Positions 9,901-17,449 of a DNA stretch of 64,000 nt are shown here, in pieces. Under the pieces are notes generated by a model. It did no database searches and was not told the origin of the DNA. It saw nothing but the letters and a program-made list of their open reading frames with translations. A program made the position numbers and the translations under genes. Source of the stretch: Cryomorphaceae bacterium (GTDB lineage: Bacteria; Bacteroidota; Bacteroidia; Flavobacteriales; ECT2AJA-044); contig CP059070.1 in the NCBI GenBank assembly GCA_017798125.1, positions 1-64,000 on the forward strand, in the 5' to 3' direction. Numbering within the stretch: the stretch's first letter is position 1; every line of letters begins with the position of its first letter.

Positions 9901-11514
9901 GGCTGTTCCGATTCAACCTCTTTCACTATCCACATAGGTGTAGAACCACAAGTCATCTTCGATACCCTTGACTCTCTCTGTCAAGATCAGGACCCAAGAA
10001 GCTTAGTCGCGTCTCCAATTGGAGGCTATTTCCAGGGCCCGGGAATTGTTGGTTCCACTTTTGACCCTGGAACGGCTGGTGTGGGTATACATTGGATCAC
10101 CTACCACTATTCGACGGCATACGGGTGCCTAGATTCGTCAAGTATTGAAGTAACCGTATTACCCACACCCATAGCCCAATTACAGTCCATTCCAGACACC
10201 TTGTGCTCTACCGACCCCATTTATACACTGGTATCAAACGCCATAACTACAAGCTATGTGGATAGCTTTCTTTCTACTGTCTTAGATCCTGGGATTCTTA
10301 GCCCAGGATATCATTCTTTGTTGACCATTGCACAGCAAGCGGGATGTGTCGATTCTGTAAGCCAGGTCTTTTGGATTGAACCCCAGCCCATCTTATCCCT
10401 AGCTAGTCCCACCCCAATTTGTATTAATGCAGGCCTCCAACCTCTACCGATTGGAACGCCGCCAGGGGGAATATACAGCGGTCCCGGTATTAGTAATGGA
10501 CAATTTGACCCTACACTTGTGGGCCCAGGAGCTCACCAGATTCAGTATACTTATTCGAACCCATTTGGCTGCACAGATTCCATCTCCGTAATATGGACCG
10601 TAAACCCAATACAAGGCTTTACTATTAACGACTATCCTTCCACGCTTTGCGAAGGAGATAATCCTGTTGATCTGAATATTGTGCAACCAGCAGGTGGAAC
10701 ACTCAGTGGACCTGGTTTATCGGGCGGATTCTTTGACCCGTCAATTTCGGGACCTGGTACCCATCAGATTACCTATACCTTTATTAATAGCCTGGGATGT
10801 ACGAGCGATACGGTTCTTCAATTTGACGTGCTACCAGCGCCCACAGTGCTTTTCACAGGCCTTCCAGATTTCTGTCTGAATGATCCGCCTTTTACCCTGC
10901 TTGGAGGTTTCCCAATGGGCGGAAATTATTCCGGACCTCAAGTAAGCAATGGGACGTTTAACCCTATACAAACAGGAAGCTTTGTCCTTGAATACATATA
11001 CGTGGACACTGCAAATGGCTGTATAGGCAGAAATTGGGATACTGTAGTCGTACATGATTTACCAGCAGTTCCGGTTATCTCCCAGACCGGACATGTATTG
11101 AGTATTCCTTCTGGCCCATTCTCCTACGATTGGCTTTTGAATGGCTCCTCGCTAGCAGGCCTAAATACGGCAAGTATTACGGCTCCTAGCGACGGCTCCT
11201 ACCAGGTAATCGTAACAGATCTCAATGGCTGTAGCAGCATTTCACAGCCGTTCATTTTCTCTACAGTAGGCCTAGCTACTCAGGATTCAAATCCTTGGGA
11301 GCTCTATCCAAACCCCAGTCGAGACAAGGTTTATATACGCGGCAATAGGAAAGCTGATCAGTGGGTCGTTCACGATGTTCTAGGAAGAACGGTCTTGAAA
11401 GGGGAAAATGCGGTACCACAAGAACTAGACGTTTCTCTATGGGCTTCCGGTCAATACCTTCTCATAATCAGGAGTTCCGAAGAAACATTCCATATGACTT
11501 TCGTAGTAGACTAG
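6958..11514 (+). CDS. Giant T9SS cargo protein with proprotein-convertase P-domain and Ig-like modules
   Basis: A 1518-residue secreted protein. A signal peptide covers residues 1-21 (ending VTFAQ). Residues about 180-330 look like a proprotein-convertase P-domain (jelly-roll): LNIEHSWMGDLSITLFAPSG near its start and a WVIQIIDHVG...GWLFDWSI end. No protease catalytic domain is present. Residues about 780-1370 contain eight Ig-like modules of about 75 residues (GGQFSGPGVIGGQFDP-type cores, each beginning with a LC pair and ending with GC.D), the same family found in the neighbour upstream. The C-terminal ~75 residues (LYPNPSRDKVYI, DVLGRTVLKG) are a T9SS type A sorting domain. The gene lies 42 bases after the upstream giant gene on the same strand, so the two are likely co-transcribed. 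The adhesive or structural role is inferred; the P-domain might also bind carbohydrate or protein partners. Confidence 0.9.
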   Translation: MFVRCWLSIAFWLIGSVTFAQCVAINFSWQNDQANADTLFLQEGDTVAFYGIAPATLTDTSEFQWYSGEGSTEVGDTVSFIYNQIGFFTGGVRIRTDSSCISSLQSIYVLVSQKVSWSTVTWTDTICISEIATFQWDPLSRDTVNTTCDSLFLEPLYLPDKGDGPSDTYLDTLWIDCYSTDDTIQGASDFLSTCLNIEHSWMGDLSITLFAPSGDSVVLYPSSDFSSAHLGEPVDLTSAQDVPGTGYTYCFTETQPDYGTLGSASSLSHSYTNNLGNVVSGSYMPAGGYLPEEPFSQLIGSSVNGPWVIQIIDHVGSDNGWLFDWSINFNAASIGTLQQFVSGFQTQWSAPAGFNAQSYDSVSTYNPMDNGSFTFDLTVTDTVFRRTLDTSLTLFVDTFSNPMARNSTICFEDNFPWLVNEGSAVESQWYYPDTTTLWATGDSVAPPNLTVPDTFLIYLKTSSLRCESRWDTAVYIRYPELQLDAPDVSIFAGQSASLGATASGGSGNYSYSWVPTIPLTGANTQHPSTWILQNDLNVLVTATDNARGCSLSQIVQIEVNSPLTVDAGNNDTLCTGGSISLNALIDNGGQPVDSVRWAGPNGTYLQNPVTFFPTISGWHVFTAYSDPFTDSDSIYIALATPPYAGPDFTDTLCSYVAPALAQVLDPSASDQGNWWDSNGALVDPYTSAGIGSYYYIVEGSPCPSDTAVYEFVFSGVSNLPVPDSIAWCSMSGVQSTSWITVDTDTIPVGSYLFAEVFANGPCTDTVWHYYEIKPLPQASWTTPSDTLCINSSPQALTGLPAGGQFSGPGVIGGQFDPATAGLGHHLITYTATQDGCSDTDTIYFTVVSLPTAGFLTQPDTLCFGSAPVDLTPFPQAAQITGTGIVGSSFDPSLAGIGLHTVYVSYTDSTGCSAQDSIKIEVVPEPLVSVTMNDSLCHPAGMMALSASPPGGQFFGTYVQGDSLYVTSSGSFDIGYRYTNSFGCSDSTSFTIHIGVEPQVIFDTLDSLCQDQDPRSLVASPIGGYFQGPGIVGSTFDPGTAGVGIHWITYHYSTAYGCLDSSSIEVTVLPTPIAQLQSIPDTLCSTDPIYTLVSNAITTSYVDSFLSTVLDPGILSPGYHSLLTIAQQAGCVDSVSQVFWIEPQPILSLASPTPICINAGLQPLPIGTPPGGIYSGPGISNGQFDPTLVGPGAHQIQYTYSNPFGCTDSISVIWTVNPIQGFTINDYPSTLCEGDNPVDLNIVQPAGGTLSGPGLSGGFFDPSISGPGTHQITYTFINSLGCTSDTVLQFDVLPAPTVLFTGLPDFCLNDPPFTLLGGFPMGGNYSGPQVSNGTFNPIQTGSFVLEYIYVDTANGCIGRNWDTVVVHDLPAVPVISQTGHVLSIPSGPFSYDWLLNGSSLAGLNTASITAPSDGSYQVIVTDLNGCSSISQPFIFSTVGLATQDSNPWELYPNPSRDKVYIRGNRKADQWVVHDVLGRTVLKGENAVPQELDVSLWASGQYLLIIRSSEETFHMTFVVD

Positions 11515-11537
11515 GTGTCACGGACTATTTTGACACC
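11514..11537 (+). other. 7-bp inverted repeat after the giant gene pair
   Basis: GGTGTCA (11514-11520) is repeated in inverse as TGACACC (11531-11537) around a 10-base loop, starting on the last base of the stop codon. It lacks a T-run, so it is at best a weak terminator or an RNA 3'-end stabiliser. Confidence 0.3.
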
Positions 11538-11586
11538 AAGACCCTTAGCCGATAGATCTGGCCTCGAGTTCTGAGATCTTTCGGGC

Positions 11587-12381
11587 ATGAGGCTCGCTTT
11601 TCTATTGTCTATACTATTCCACCAACTTGGTATTGCTCAAGTTGATCCTTTTGGCCTTCCTCCAATGGAAACAGGTTTAATGGGGTCAAGCTTAATGCAT
11701 CCCTCCGAGGGCTCAACTTCGCTACCTACACCTTCCAATCTTTCGAACAAATTCAATGGCATTGCTCGTCAAGCCTGGTTACTCCCCGAGGCGGGACTAC
11801 GCGTATCAGAGTTTCGATGCTATGGTCAAATAGATGAGCTCTACTATTCTGGCGATTTCAGCCAAATCGGATGGTCAAATCAGCTAAGGACGAGAGCACG
11901 AATGGGGCTTTCCCTCCCGTTAAATCGCCTTCGGTTAGGGGTTCGGTGGAACTTGGAGCAATGGTTTCCTTCAGAAAACCAAAGGCCCCTTCGCATTTAT
12001 CCAGAAGTAGCGCTGTGGAGCCGTTTCCATTCAGATTGGAATTTTGCATTCAGCTGCGTAAATCCTCTTGAAACCCGTTGGCTACCTACCAAAATTCGGT
12101 CCGAAAAAACACTGCAGTTTGAAGTACAACATCGCATTTGGTCCGAAAACACCCTCCATCTTGGCTGGAAAAATACAGGACTAGAAAATCGATGGAGCGC
12201 TGGAGCTCATTGGCGTTTGAACCATCATTTTGAACTGACTACTGGTTGCAGTACCGGCAGTCAATGGTTAGCCATTGGCTGGCTGGTTCGATGGAAATCT
12301 TGGGCCATTCACGGAGTGTTGGAAATGGGAAAAATAAAAGGATGGACCTACGGTATTGCTTGCTCTTGGCGATCTTCATAA
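11587..12381 (+). CDS. Secreted/outer-membrane protein of unknown function
   Basis: A 264-residue protein with a signal peptide (residues 1-18, ending LGIAQ). I do not recognise a named family. The mature part has many alternating aromatic/hydrophobic strands (for example LRLGVRWNLEQWF and WLAIGWLVRWKSWAIHG), which suits a small outer-membrane beta-barrel or beta-rich periplasmic protein; this is inference from composition. Its 3' end overlaps the start of the following helix-hairpin-helix barrel gene by 40 bases in another frame, so the two are probably translationally coupled and act together at the outer membrane. It starts 72 bases after the giant T9SS cargo gene and may belong to the same transcription unit. 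Confidence 0.6.
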   Translation: MRLAFLLSILFHQLGIAQVDPFGLPPMETGLMGSSLMHPSEGSTSLPTPSNLSNKFNGIARQAWLLPEAGLRVSEFRCYGQIDELYYSGDFSQIGWSNQLRTRARMGLSLPLNRLRLGVRWNLEQWFPSENQRPLRIYPEVALWSRFHSDWNFAFSCVNPLETRWLPTKIRSEKTLQFEVQHRIWSENTLHLGWKNTGLENRWSAGAHWRLNHHFELTTGCSTGSQWLAIGWLVRWKSWAIHGVLEMGKIKGWTYGIACSWRSS

Positions 12382-14138
12382 GTCATTTATCCAAGGGTCA
12401 AAACGACCTATCCGACCTAGAGACATGGGAATCATCCGGATCCGCCGACCAAATTCAGTTTGATCAGGAGCAGTGGGTGCTCTGGAAGAATGAACCACTT
12501 CAGATGAATAGCGCATCAATGGATGATTTGATCTTGCTTCCGGGAGTGAGTTCGATCATGGCGCATCAAATGATTGAATATCGTTCACGAGTTAAAGAAA
12601 TCAAAAGTCCTTACGAACTCCTCGAGTTACCCGCATGGACGATCCGTCAGGTCAAAGGCATCATCCCCCTAGTTTCTTTTGAGGCAAACAAGGTTCACCA
12701 TGATCGGCCTAGACGGTATTGGAAACATGAACTTATCCTTCGGACAAAGTTCGGAAACGATCAAATATTCTTCCGGAACCTCGCCCCCCATGAAGGCGAC
12801 TTAGGGTATGGATATCTTTTGTACAGAGGGCGATTCAGCGATCTCTTTCGGTGGGGTGTATCGACTGAAAAAGATCCCGGAGAACGTCTATCGAAAGGAT
12901 TGGAAAGTCCTATACATCGTTCTGGATTTATTCAATGGAATCCGAACTACACGATTAAACAGTTTGTCCTTGAGCGAATTTGGATTGGGTCTATTCGGCT
13001 TAGCTGGGGGCGAGGACTTATAAACAGAGAGGGGTTCCGCGGATCGCTGGGGCCTCAAATCAAGAGCTCGGGAACAATTCTTGCACGCGGCCATGCAAGT
13101 TCTGCAGAAACGGGGTATCAGAATGGAATTCTCACTCAAGGGCGGTTAGGACTCGTAGACTGGGGCGTGTGGAAAAGCCGTACGCCACGTCATATCAAAA
13201 TCGATACCCTTGAAGGTCAATTTACTACGGCGTACACGGATGGCCTCTTCACGAGCTCCGAAAAAACAAAATGGTGGAATTCTTCTCATGAGGAGCGAAC
13301 GGGAATATACGTTCTCGGTTCCTTTCGGCACTGGGCCGTTGGAGGGCTCTTCGAAAAAAGAAAGTGGGAATCGCGGGTTCCAACGAAGCCGATTATTACG
13401 GAACAAACAAGAAAAAGTATTCAAATCACCAGACGCTGGAGTCGACTGAAAGGATCCTTCGAGTGGGGATGGATCGGTGATCGAGAGAAGTTGGAATTCC
13501 AAACCCTATGGGTTCCAGATGACCAATGGAAATTAAGGCTGACATTCCATCGAACTCCGTATAGGGAAATGCTCAGTGACCCGAGATTCATGTTTGAAAT
13601 CGGCCCGCAGGGCCAGGAATTTATGCGCTTCGAACAATGGTGGAATCCGCTTCCACGCATGAGGCTTTATTGGACGGCTAATCGCGAATGGGAGAATTCT
13701 TTCTGGGCTGGTCGAATCGAATACGGACTGTCTGAGCAACTGACGAGCCAGATAGACTTCAGAGTCCGAAAAGAAAGAGTAGATGGGCGATTGCAATTCC
13801 GAAAGTCTTGGCCAAGGCTAAAGGTGACCGTTCGAAACCAGTGGAATCAATCCAAAGGTGGACTAGGGGCGTTGACCTACCTCGATATACAATGGAAAAA
13901 GAGTAGTCATTCACGTTTCTATCTTCGCTGGACCAGCTACTCTTCCAGCGATTTTGATCATCGCTTGTACGTCTATGAAAACGACTTACTCTATACATTT
14001 TCCGTACCCTCTTTTCACGGTAAAGGGCAGCGCATGTACTTCATGTGGACTGGTCTATTTGACCGTCATCAATTTTGGGTGAAGACCATTTTCCACGAAG
14101 GATGGGAGGTTCGCCTTCAGTATCGACTCAAATGGTAG
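12342..14138 (+). CDS. Helix-hairpin-helix protein with predicted outer-membrane barrel
   Basis: The chosen start (12342) gives 598 residues beginning with a clear signal peptide (MDLRYCLLLAIFISHLSKGQ); an in-frame ATG at 12246 would bury it. Residues about 55-110 contain two ComEA-like helix-hairpin-helix motifs (LILLPGVSSIMAHQMIEYR, then LLELPAWTIRQVKGIIPL), a fold that usually binds DNA backbone without sequence specificity. The remaining ~480 residues are rich in alternating Trp/Tyr/Arg strands and the protein ends in ...LQYRLKW. A terminal aromatic residue is typical of outer-membrane barrels inserted by BAM. The gene overlaps the preceding secreted-protein gene by 40 bases and ends one base from the convergent lipoprotein gene. 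A periplasmic DNA-binding domain on an outer-membrane barrel suggests DNA handling at the envelope, but that role is inferred. Confidence 0.75.
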   Translation: MDLRYCLLLAIFISHLSKGQNDLSDLETWESSGSADQIQFDQEQWVLWKNEPLQMNSASMDDLILLPGVSSIMAHQMIEYRSRVKEIKSPYELLELPAWTIRQVKGIIPLVSFEANKVHHDRPRRYWKHELILRTKFGNDQIFFRNLAPHEGDLGYGYLLYRGRFSDLFRWGVSTEKDPGERLSKGLESPIHRSGFIQWNPNYTIKQFVLERIWIGSIRLSWGRGLINREGFRGSLGPQIKSSGTILARGHASSAETGYQNGILTQGRLGLVDWGVWKSRTPRHIKIDTLEGQFTTAYTDGLFTSSEKTKWWNSSHEERTGIYVLGSFRHWAVGGLFEKRKWESRVPTKPIITEQTRKSIQITRRWSRLKGSFEWGWIGDREKLEFQTLWVPDDQWKLRLTFHRTPYREMLSDPRFMFEIGPQGQEFMRFEQWWNPLPRMRLYWTANREWENSFWAGRIEYGLSEQLTSQIDFRVRKERVDGRLQFRKSWPRLKVTVRNQWNQSKGGLGALTYLDIQWKKSSHSRFYLRWTSYSSSDFDHRLYVYENDLLYTFSVPSFHGKGQRMYFMWTGLFDRHQFWVKTIFHEGWEVRLQYRLKW

Positions 14139-14139
14139 G

Positions 14140-14544
14140 CTATCTGGTCCAGGTTGCCGTACAGTTGTCCACACCCGACCCATCGTCAACTCCGTAGGTA
14201 AAGGAGATACTTGTTACGTCAAGGTCCGATTGACCTGTCCCGCTAATATCGCTTCCGGAAACAGTCTGTAGTGGTATCACTAGACTGTTATCGACAACAT
14301 TCATTGAGGTAATGGTCGAACTCCCTAATCCGTAGAAATTGGAGACCCAGATTTCTGTATCTGAAGTATCACTTTTGGAAACTTCTACAGTATACGATTG
14401 AGCACCAAAAAACGCGGAGTTCTCTTCGACCACCCAGGAACCGGTGTAATCATCACGCAAGTCGAAGTTTGGATCAGGTACTTCTTCTTCACAGGCGATG
14501 AGAAAGAAGGCGATTGCAGTGCAAAAGGGAATCAGTTTTTTCAT
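14140..14544 (-). CDS. Small lipoprotein of unknown function
   Basis: A 134-residue protein with a lipoprotein signal peptide: charged start MKKL, hydrophobic core and lipobox FFLIAC with the acylated Cys at residue 18, followed by acidic residues (EEEVPD). The mature part looks like a small beta-sandwich or lipocalin-like domain (GSWVVEENSAFFG, then alternating strands) with a late Cys (NCTATWTR). It starts 6 bases after the hybrid histidine kinase stop on the same strand, so it is almost certainly co-transcribed with it and could be an accessory or target of that kinase (inference). Its stop codon lies one base from the convergent helix-hairpin-helix gene. Confidence 0.75.
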   Translation of the reverse strand: MKKLIPFCTAIAFFLIACEEEVPDPNFDLRDDYTGSWVVEENSAFFGAQSYTVEVSKSDTSDTEIWVSNFYGLGSSTITSMNVVDNSLVIPLQTVSGSDISGTGQSDLDVTSISFTYGVDDGSGVDNCTATWTR

Positions 14545-14550
14545 TTAATA

Positions 14551-17409
14551 CTAACGTCTTTTTTTGCTTATCGTACGTAGAATTTTTGCTTGCAGGTCAT
14601 TCGGGTTGAAGGGTTTAGAAACATAATCATCCATTCCCGCTTCTTGAACCTTGTTGCTTACATCCATTAAAGCACTGGCCGTGAGGGCAATTATGGGAAT
14701 CGAAGCATAGTCTTTTTCTGAAGCTCTAATGGTTCTTGACGCGGTATACCCGTCCATTACGGGCATCTGCAGGTCCATGAGGACTAGATCGAATTCTTCC
14801 TTCTCCAAGGCCTCTATGGCAAGTTGCCCATTCTCTTCATGTCGGACCTCCATGCCCCACTTGGTCAAAAACTTTTGAGCAATAATGTAGTTGAACTGGT
14901 TATCCTCCACCAATAAGACCTTCTTTCCAGCGAGGTGATCCTTAGTCAACGCTTGCTCGTCGTCCATGTCTTCATCGGTCCCTATTGCGGAGGTGATGGC
15001 AAACAGCAAGTCGAAATAAAAGGTAGAGCCCTTATTCTCCTCGGATTCAACGTGCACTTCAGAGTTGAGCAAGTGAAGCAGTCTTCGGGTAATGGTCAAG
15101 CCTAAGCCTGTTCCACCGTACTGCCGTGTAATACTGGTTTCAGCCTGCGAGAAATGCTCAAATATGGCTTCGAGTTTGTCTTTGGGAATCCCAATCCCGG
15201 TATCGGAGACCAGGAATCGAACGAGGTAGCCCTCTGAGGATTGCTCGAGCAGGTTCACTTCAATATCCACACTTCCGTTCTCCGTAAACTTGATGGCGTT
15301 GCTGACGAGGTTATTGAGGATTTGGCCGAGTCGGACCCGATCCCCGAGAACTTTTGTAGGCAGTTTCGGATCAATGGATCGACGTAATTCTATGCCTTTT
15401 TCTTGAGCAACACTGTTCTGTGCCTTATACAGTCCTTCAATAGTCGATTCGAGGTTGAAGTCGTGGTAATCAATCTCAATTTTGCCCGCTTCGATCTTAC
15501 TGAAGTCAAGGACATCATTTACTAAGGAGAGTAGGTTCTCTGCGGAGAAACTCAATATTTTCAGATTCTCCAACTGATCCTCCCTTGGGTCTTCATCCAT
15601 TAATATGTTGCTCATTCCGATCACCGCGTTCATCGGCGTCCGAATTTCATGACTCATGATGGACAAAAACTCCGCCTTCGTCTGAGAAGCTTGCTCGGCA
15701 GCTTCCTTAGCCTTCTTCAATTCGTCTTCGTATTTCCTTCGATTCGTTACATCGCGCCCAAACACAGTAACCCCACTGATGGTATCGCGATCATCTTGAA
15801 TCGGATGAAAACTGTACTCGACAATTCGATCTTGTGCGGTGCTTTCCAACTCAATGGCAAAGCTCTCACCAGCTAGCGCTGACTTATACGATTCGCGCAT
15901 GGCCTTAAGGTTCTCTGTAAACTCGCTATCTGCGGGAAGCACGGGCATTCCGGGCTCAAGCGTCGTTCCGGTAACAGCAAAATGAGCATCTAGATGGGCT
16001 TTATTCCCGCTTACATAGTTCAACGATGTGTCGACTAGCCAAATCAAATCCTCGGTATTCTCCACGATCGTGGAGTAGTTCGTTCGCTCAATCTGCAGCT
16101 GCTCGGTTCTCTTTTTCACCTTGAGCTCGAGCTCTTGATTGGTTCGATTGAGCTCCCAAGCCAAACGTTCTGAAGACGCAAAGGACTCAGAAAACCGCTT
16201 AGCCAATAAAAAACTGTGGATGAAAAGGAGTGTAAAAAAGCCATACGGAATGGCGTTCAGAGTATCGATGACATTTCGATTGTGCAATACATCATTGACC
16301 ACTAAGAGCACCAATAGAAGCATCCCGAAGAAGAACAGGTCTGCTCCGGATCGGTCGTTTTTCATCGCCCTGAACATGATGGACAATAGGTAGACCACAA
16401 CAAAGACCAAGGTTATTTCAAATGCCGGAATAGCGTAATTCGAAATAGATGGAGGAAATATCAGACCAAAAATCCCGAGTGCCATGGAAATTAAAAAGAT
16501 CAACCTGATTATGCGCTGATTCGAGTCATTGGGAAAAATTGAATCAACGTATCGCGCGAAAAAGCCCATGCCGAAAAACGGGCCGATGAATTCTAAACGA
16601 ACCACTTGAGCCCAAGTGATTCCCGGGATATCACCGACGACATATTCTCCAATGGCCGAAATCCGAATAGCGGACATCAAACAAGCCATGGCAAACCAAA
16701 GGGCACTCGGTTCTCGCGAACGCAGTCCATAGATTCCTAAATGGTACAAAAACATGATCAACAAGCACCCAATCAAGAAAAAGTCGATTCGGTGTATGCG
16801 TTCACGGTCTCGACGAATACGGTCTTCCGTTCCAAGCCTAATGTTGCTCCAAAAACCACCCTTCCGGTAATCGAAATTCGCTATCTGAACGAGAATTTCA
16901 TTAGCACCATGCCCCAGGGTAAAATCATCGGCGACATATGGCTTGTAAAGCGGTGTATATTCTTCCTTAGACGTGCCAACCACGCCGGAGCCTCCAACTA
17001 CCTTTCCATTCACGACCAACAGGTTAGCTAAACCTTCGGTAATCACATTAATCGCCATTTCCTCCCCAGCCTTAAGTTGGCTAGAATCAATGAGAACAGT
17101 GAGTGAATAAGTACCGTAACCGTATTTAGGAAATATAGAGTCTTGAAGACTCGCCGTATTCCATGTCCCGGGAACGTCTTGTAGAACTGGAGCGTTCTCT
17201 GCTTCCCCTGTAGTAACCAGAATCTCTTCCCAATAAAAGTTCCACTCACCCGAAAGCTCTAAGGAGCCAAATCGCTCAAAGTCCCAGGATCGCAAGTCAA
17301 GAACTCCACCTTCAGCGGAAGGGCGAACATCCGGACGATCCGAGGAAGTGCACGCAGCAAGAAGTACCGTGCCGATGAGGAGGTATAAAAATAGGGAGAG
17401 TCGTTTCAT
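14551..17409 (-). CDS. 7TMR-DISM-type hybrid sensor histidine kinase with C-terminal receiver
   Basis: A 952-residue inner-membrane hybrid kinase. The N-terminus carries a lipobox-like signal (IGTVLLAAC, Cys20). Residues about 30-190 form a periplasmic beta-rich sensor resembling the 7TMR-DISM extracellular domain (often carbohydrate-like ligands), followed by seven transmembrane helices (about 205-390), a short coiled coil, and a PAS domain (about 445-560). HisKA carries the phospho-acceptor His in SIMSHEIRTPMNAVIG (about residue 586). HATPase_c has N-box and G-box motifs (NLVSNAIKFTENG, DTGIGIP, GGTGLGL), and the receiver (about 825-945) has LVLMDLQMPVMDG. No separate DNA-binding output is encoded next to it. 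It follows urocanate hydratase by 40 bases and precedes a lipoprotein by 6 bases on the same strand. Ligand unknown. Confidence 0.92.
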   Translation of the reverse strand: MKRLSLFLYLLIGTVLLAACTSSDRPDVRPSAEGGVLDLRSWDFERFGSLELSGEWNFYWEEILVTTGEAENAPVLQDVPGTWNTASLQDSIFPKYGYGTYSLTVLIDSSQLKAGEEMAINVITEGLANLLVVNGKVVGGSGVVGTSKEEYTPLYKPYVADDFTLGHGANEILVQIANFDYRKGGFWSNIRLGTEDRIRRDRERIHRIDFFLIGCLLIMFLYHLGIYGLRSREPSALWFAMACLMSAIRISAIGEYVVGDIPGITWAQVVRLEFIGPFFGMGFFARYVDSIFPNDSNQRIIRLIFLISMALGIFGLIFPPSISNYAIPAFEITLVFVVVYLLSIMFRAMKNDRSGADLFFFGMLLLVLLVVNDVLHNRNVIDTLNAIPYGFFTLLFIHSFLLAKRFSESFASSERLAWELNRTNQELELKVKKRTEQLQIERTNYSTIVENTEDLIWLVDTSLNYVSGNKAHLDAHFAVTGTTLEPGMPVLPADSEFTENLKAMRESYKSALAGESFAIELESTAQDRIVEYSFHPIQDDRDTISGVTVFGRDVTNRRKYEDELKKAKEAAEQASQTKAEFLSIMSHEIRTPMNAVIGMSNILMDEDPREDQLENLKILSFSAENLLSLVNDVLDFSKIEAGKIEIDYHDFNLESTIEGLYKAQNSVAQEKGIELRRSIDPKLPTKVLGDRVRLGQILNNLVSNAIKFTENGSVDIEVNLLEQSSEGYLVRFLVSDTGIGIPKDKLEAIFEHFSQAETSITRQYGGTGLGLTITRRLLHLLNSEVHVESEENKGSTFYFDLLFAITSAIGTDEDMDDEQALTKDHLAGKKVLLVEDNQFNYIIAQKFLTKWGMEVRHEENGQLAIEALEKEEFDLVLMDLQMPVMDGYTASRTIRASEKDYASIPIIALTASALMDVSNKVQEAGMDDYVSKPFNPNDLQAKILRTISKKRR

Positions 17410-17449
17410 GCCCAGGTGGTGTCCCCCTAAAATACGTCATTTAGTAGAA

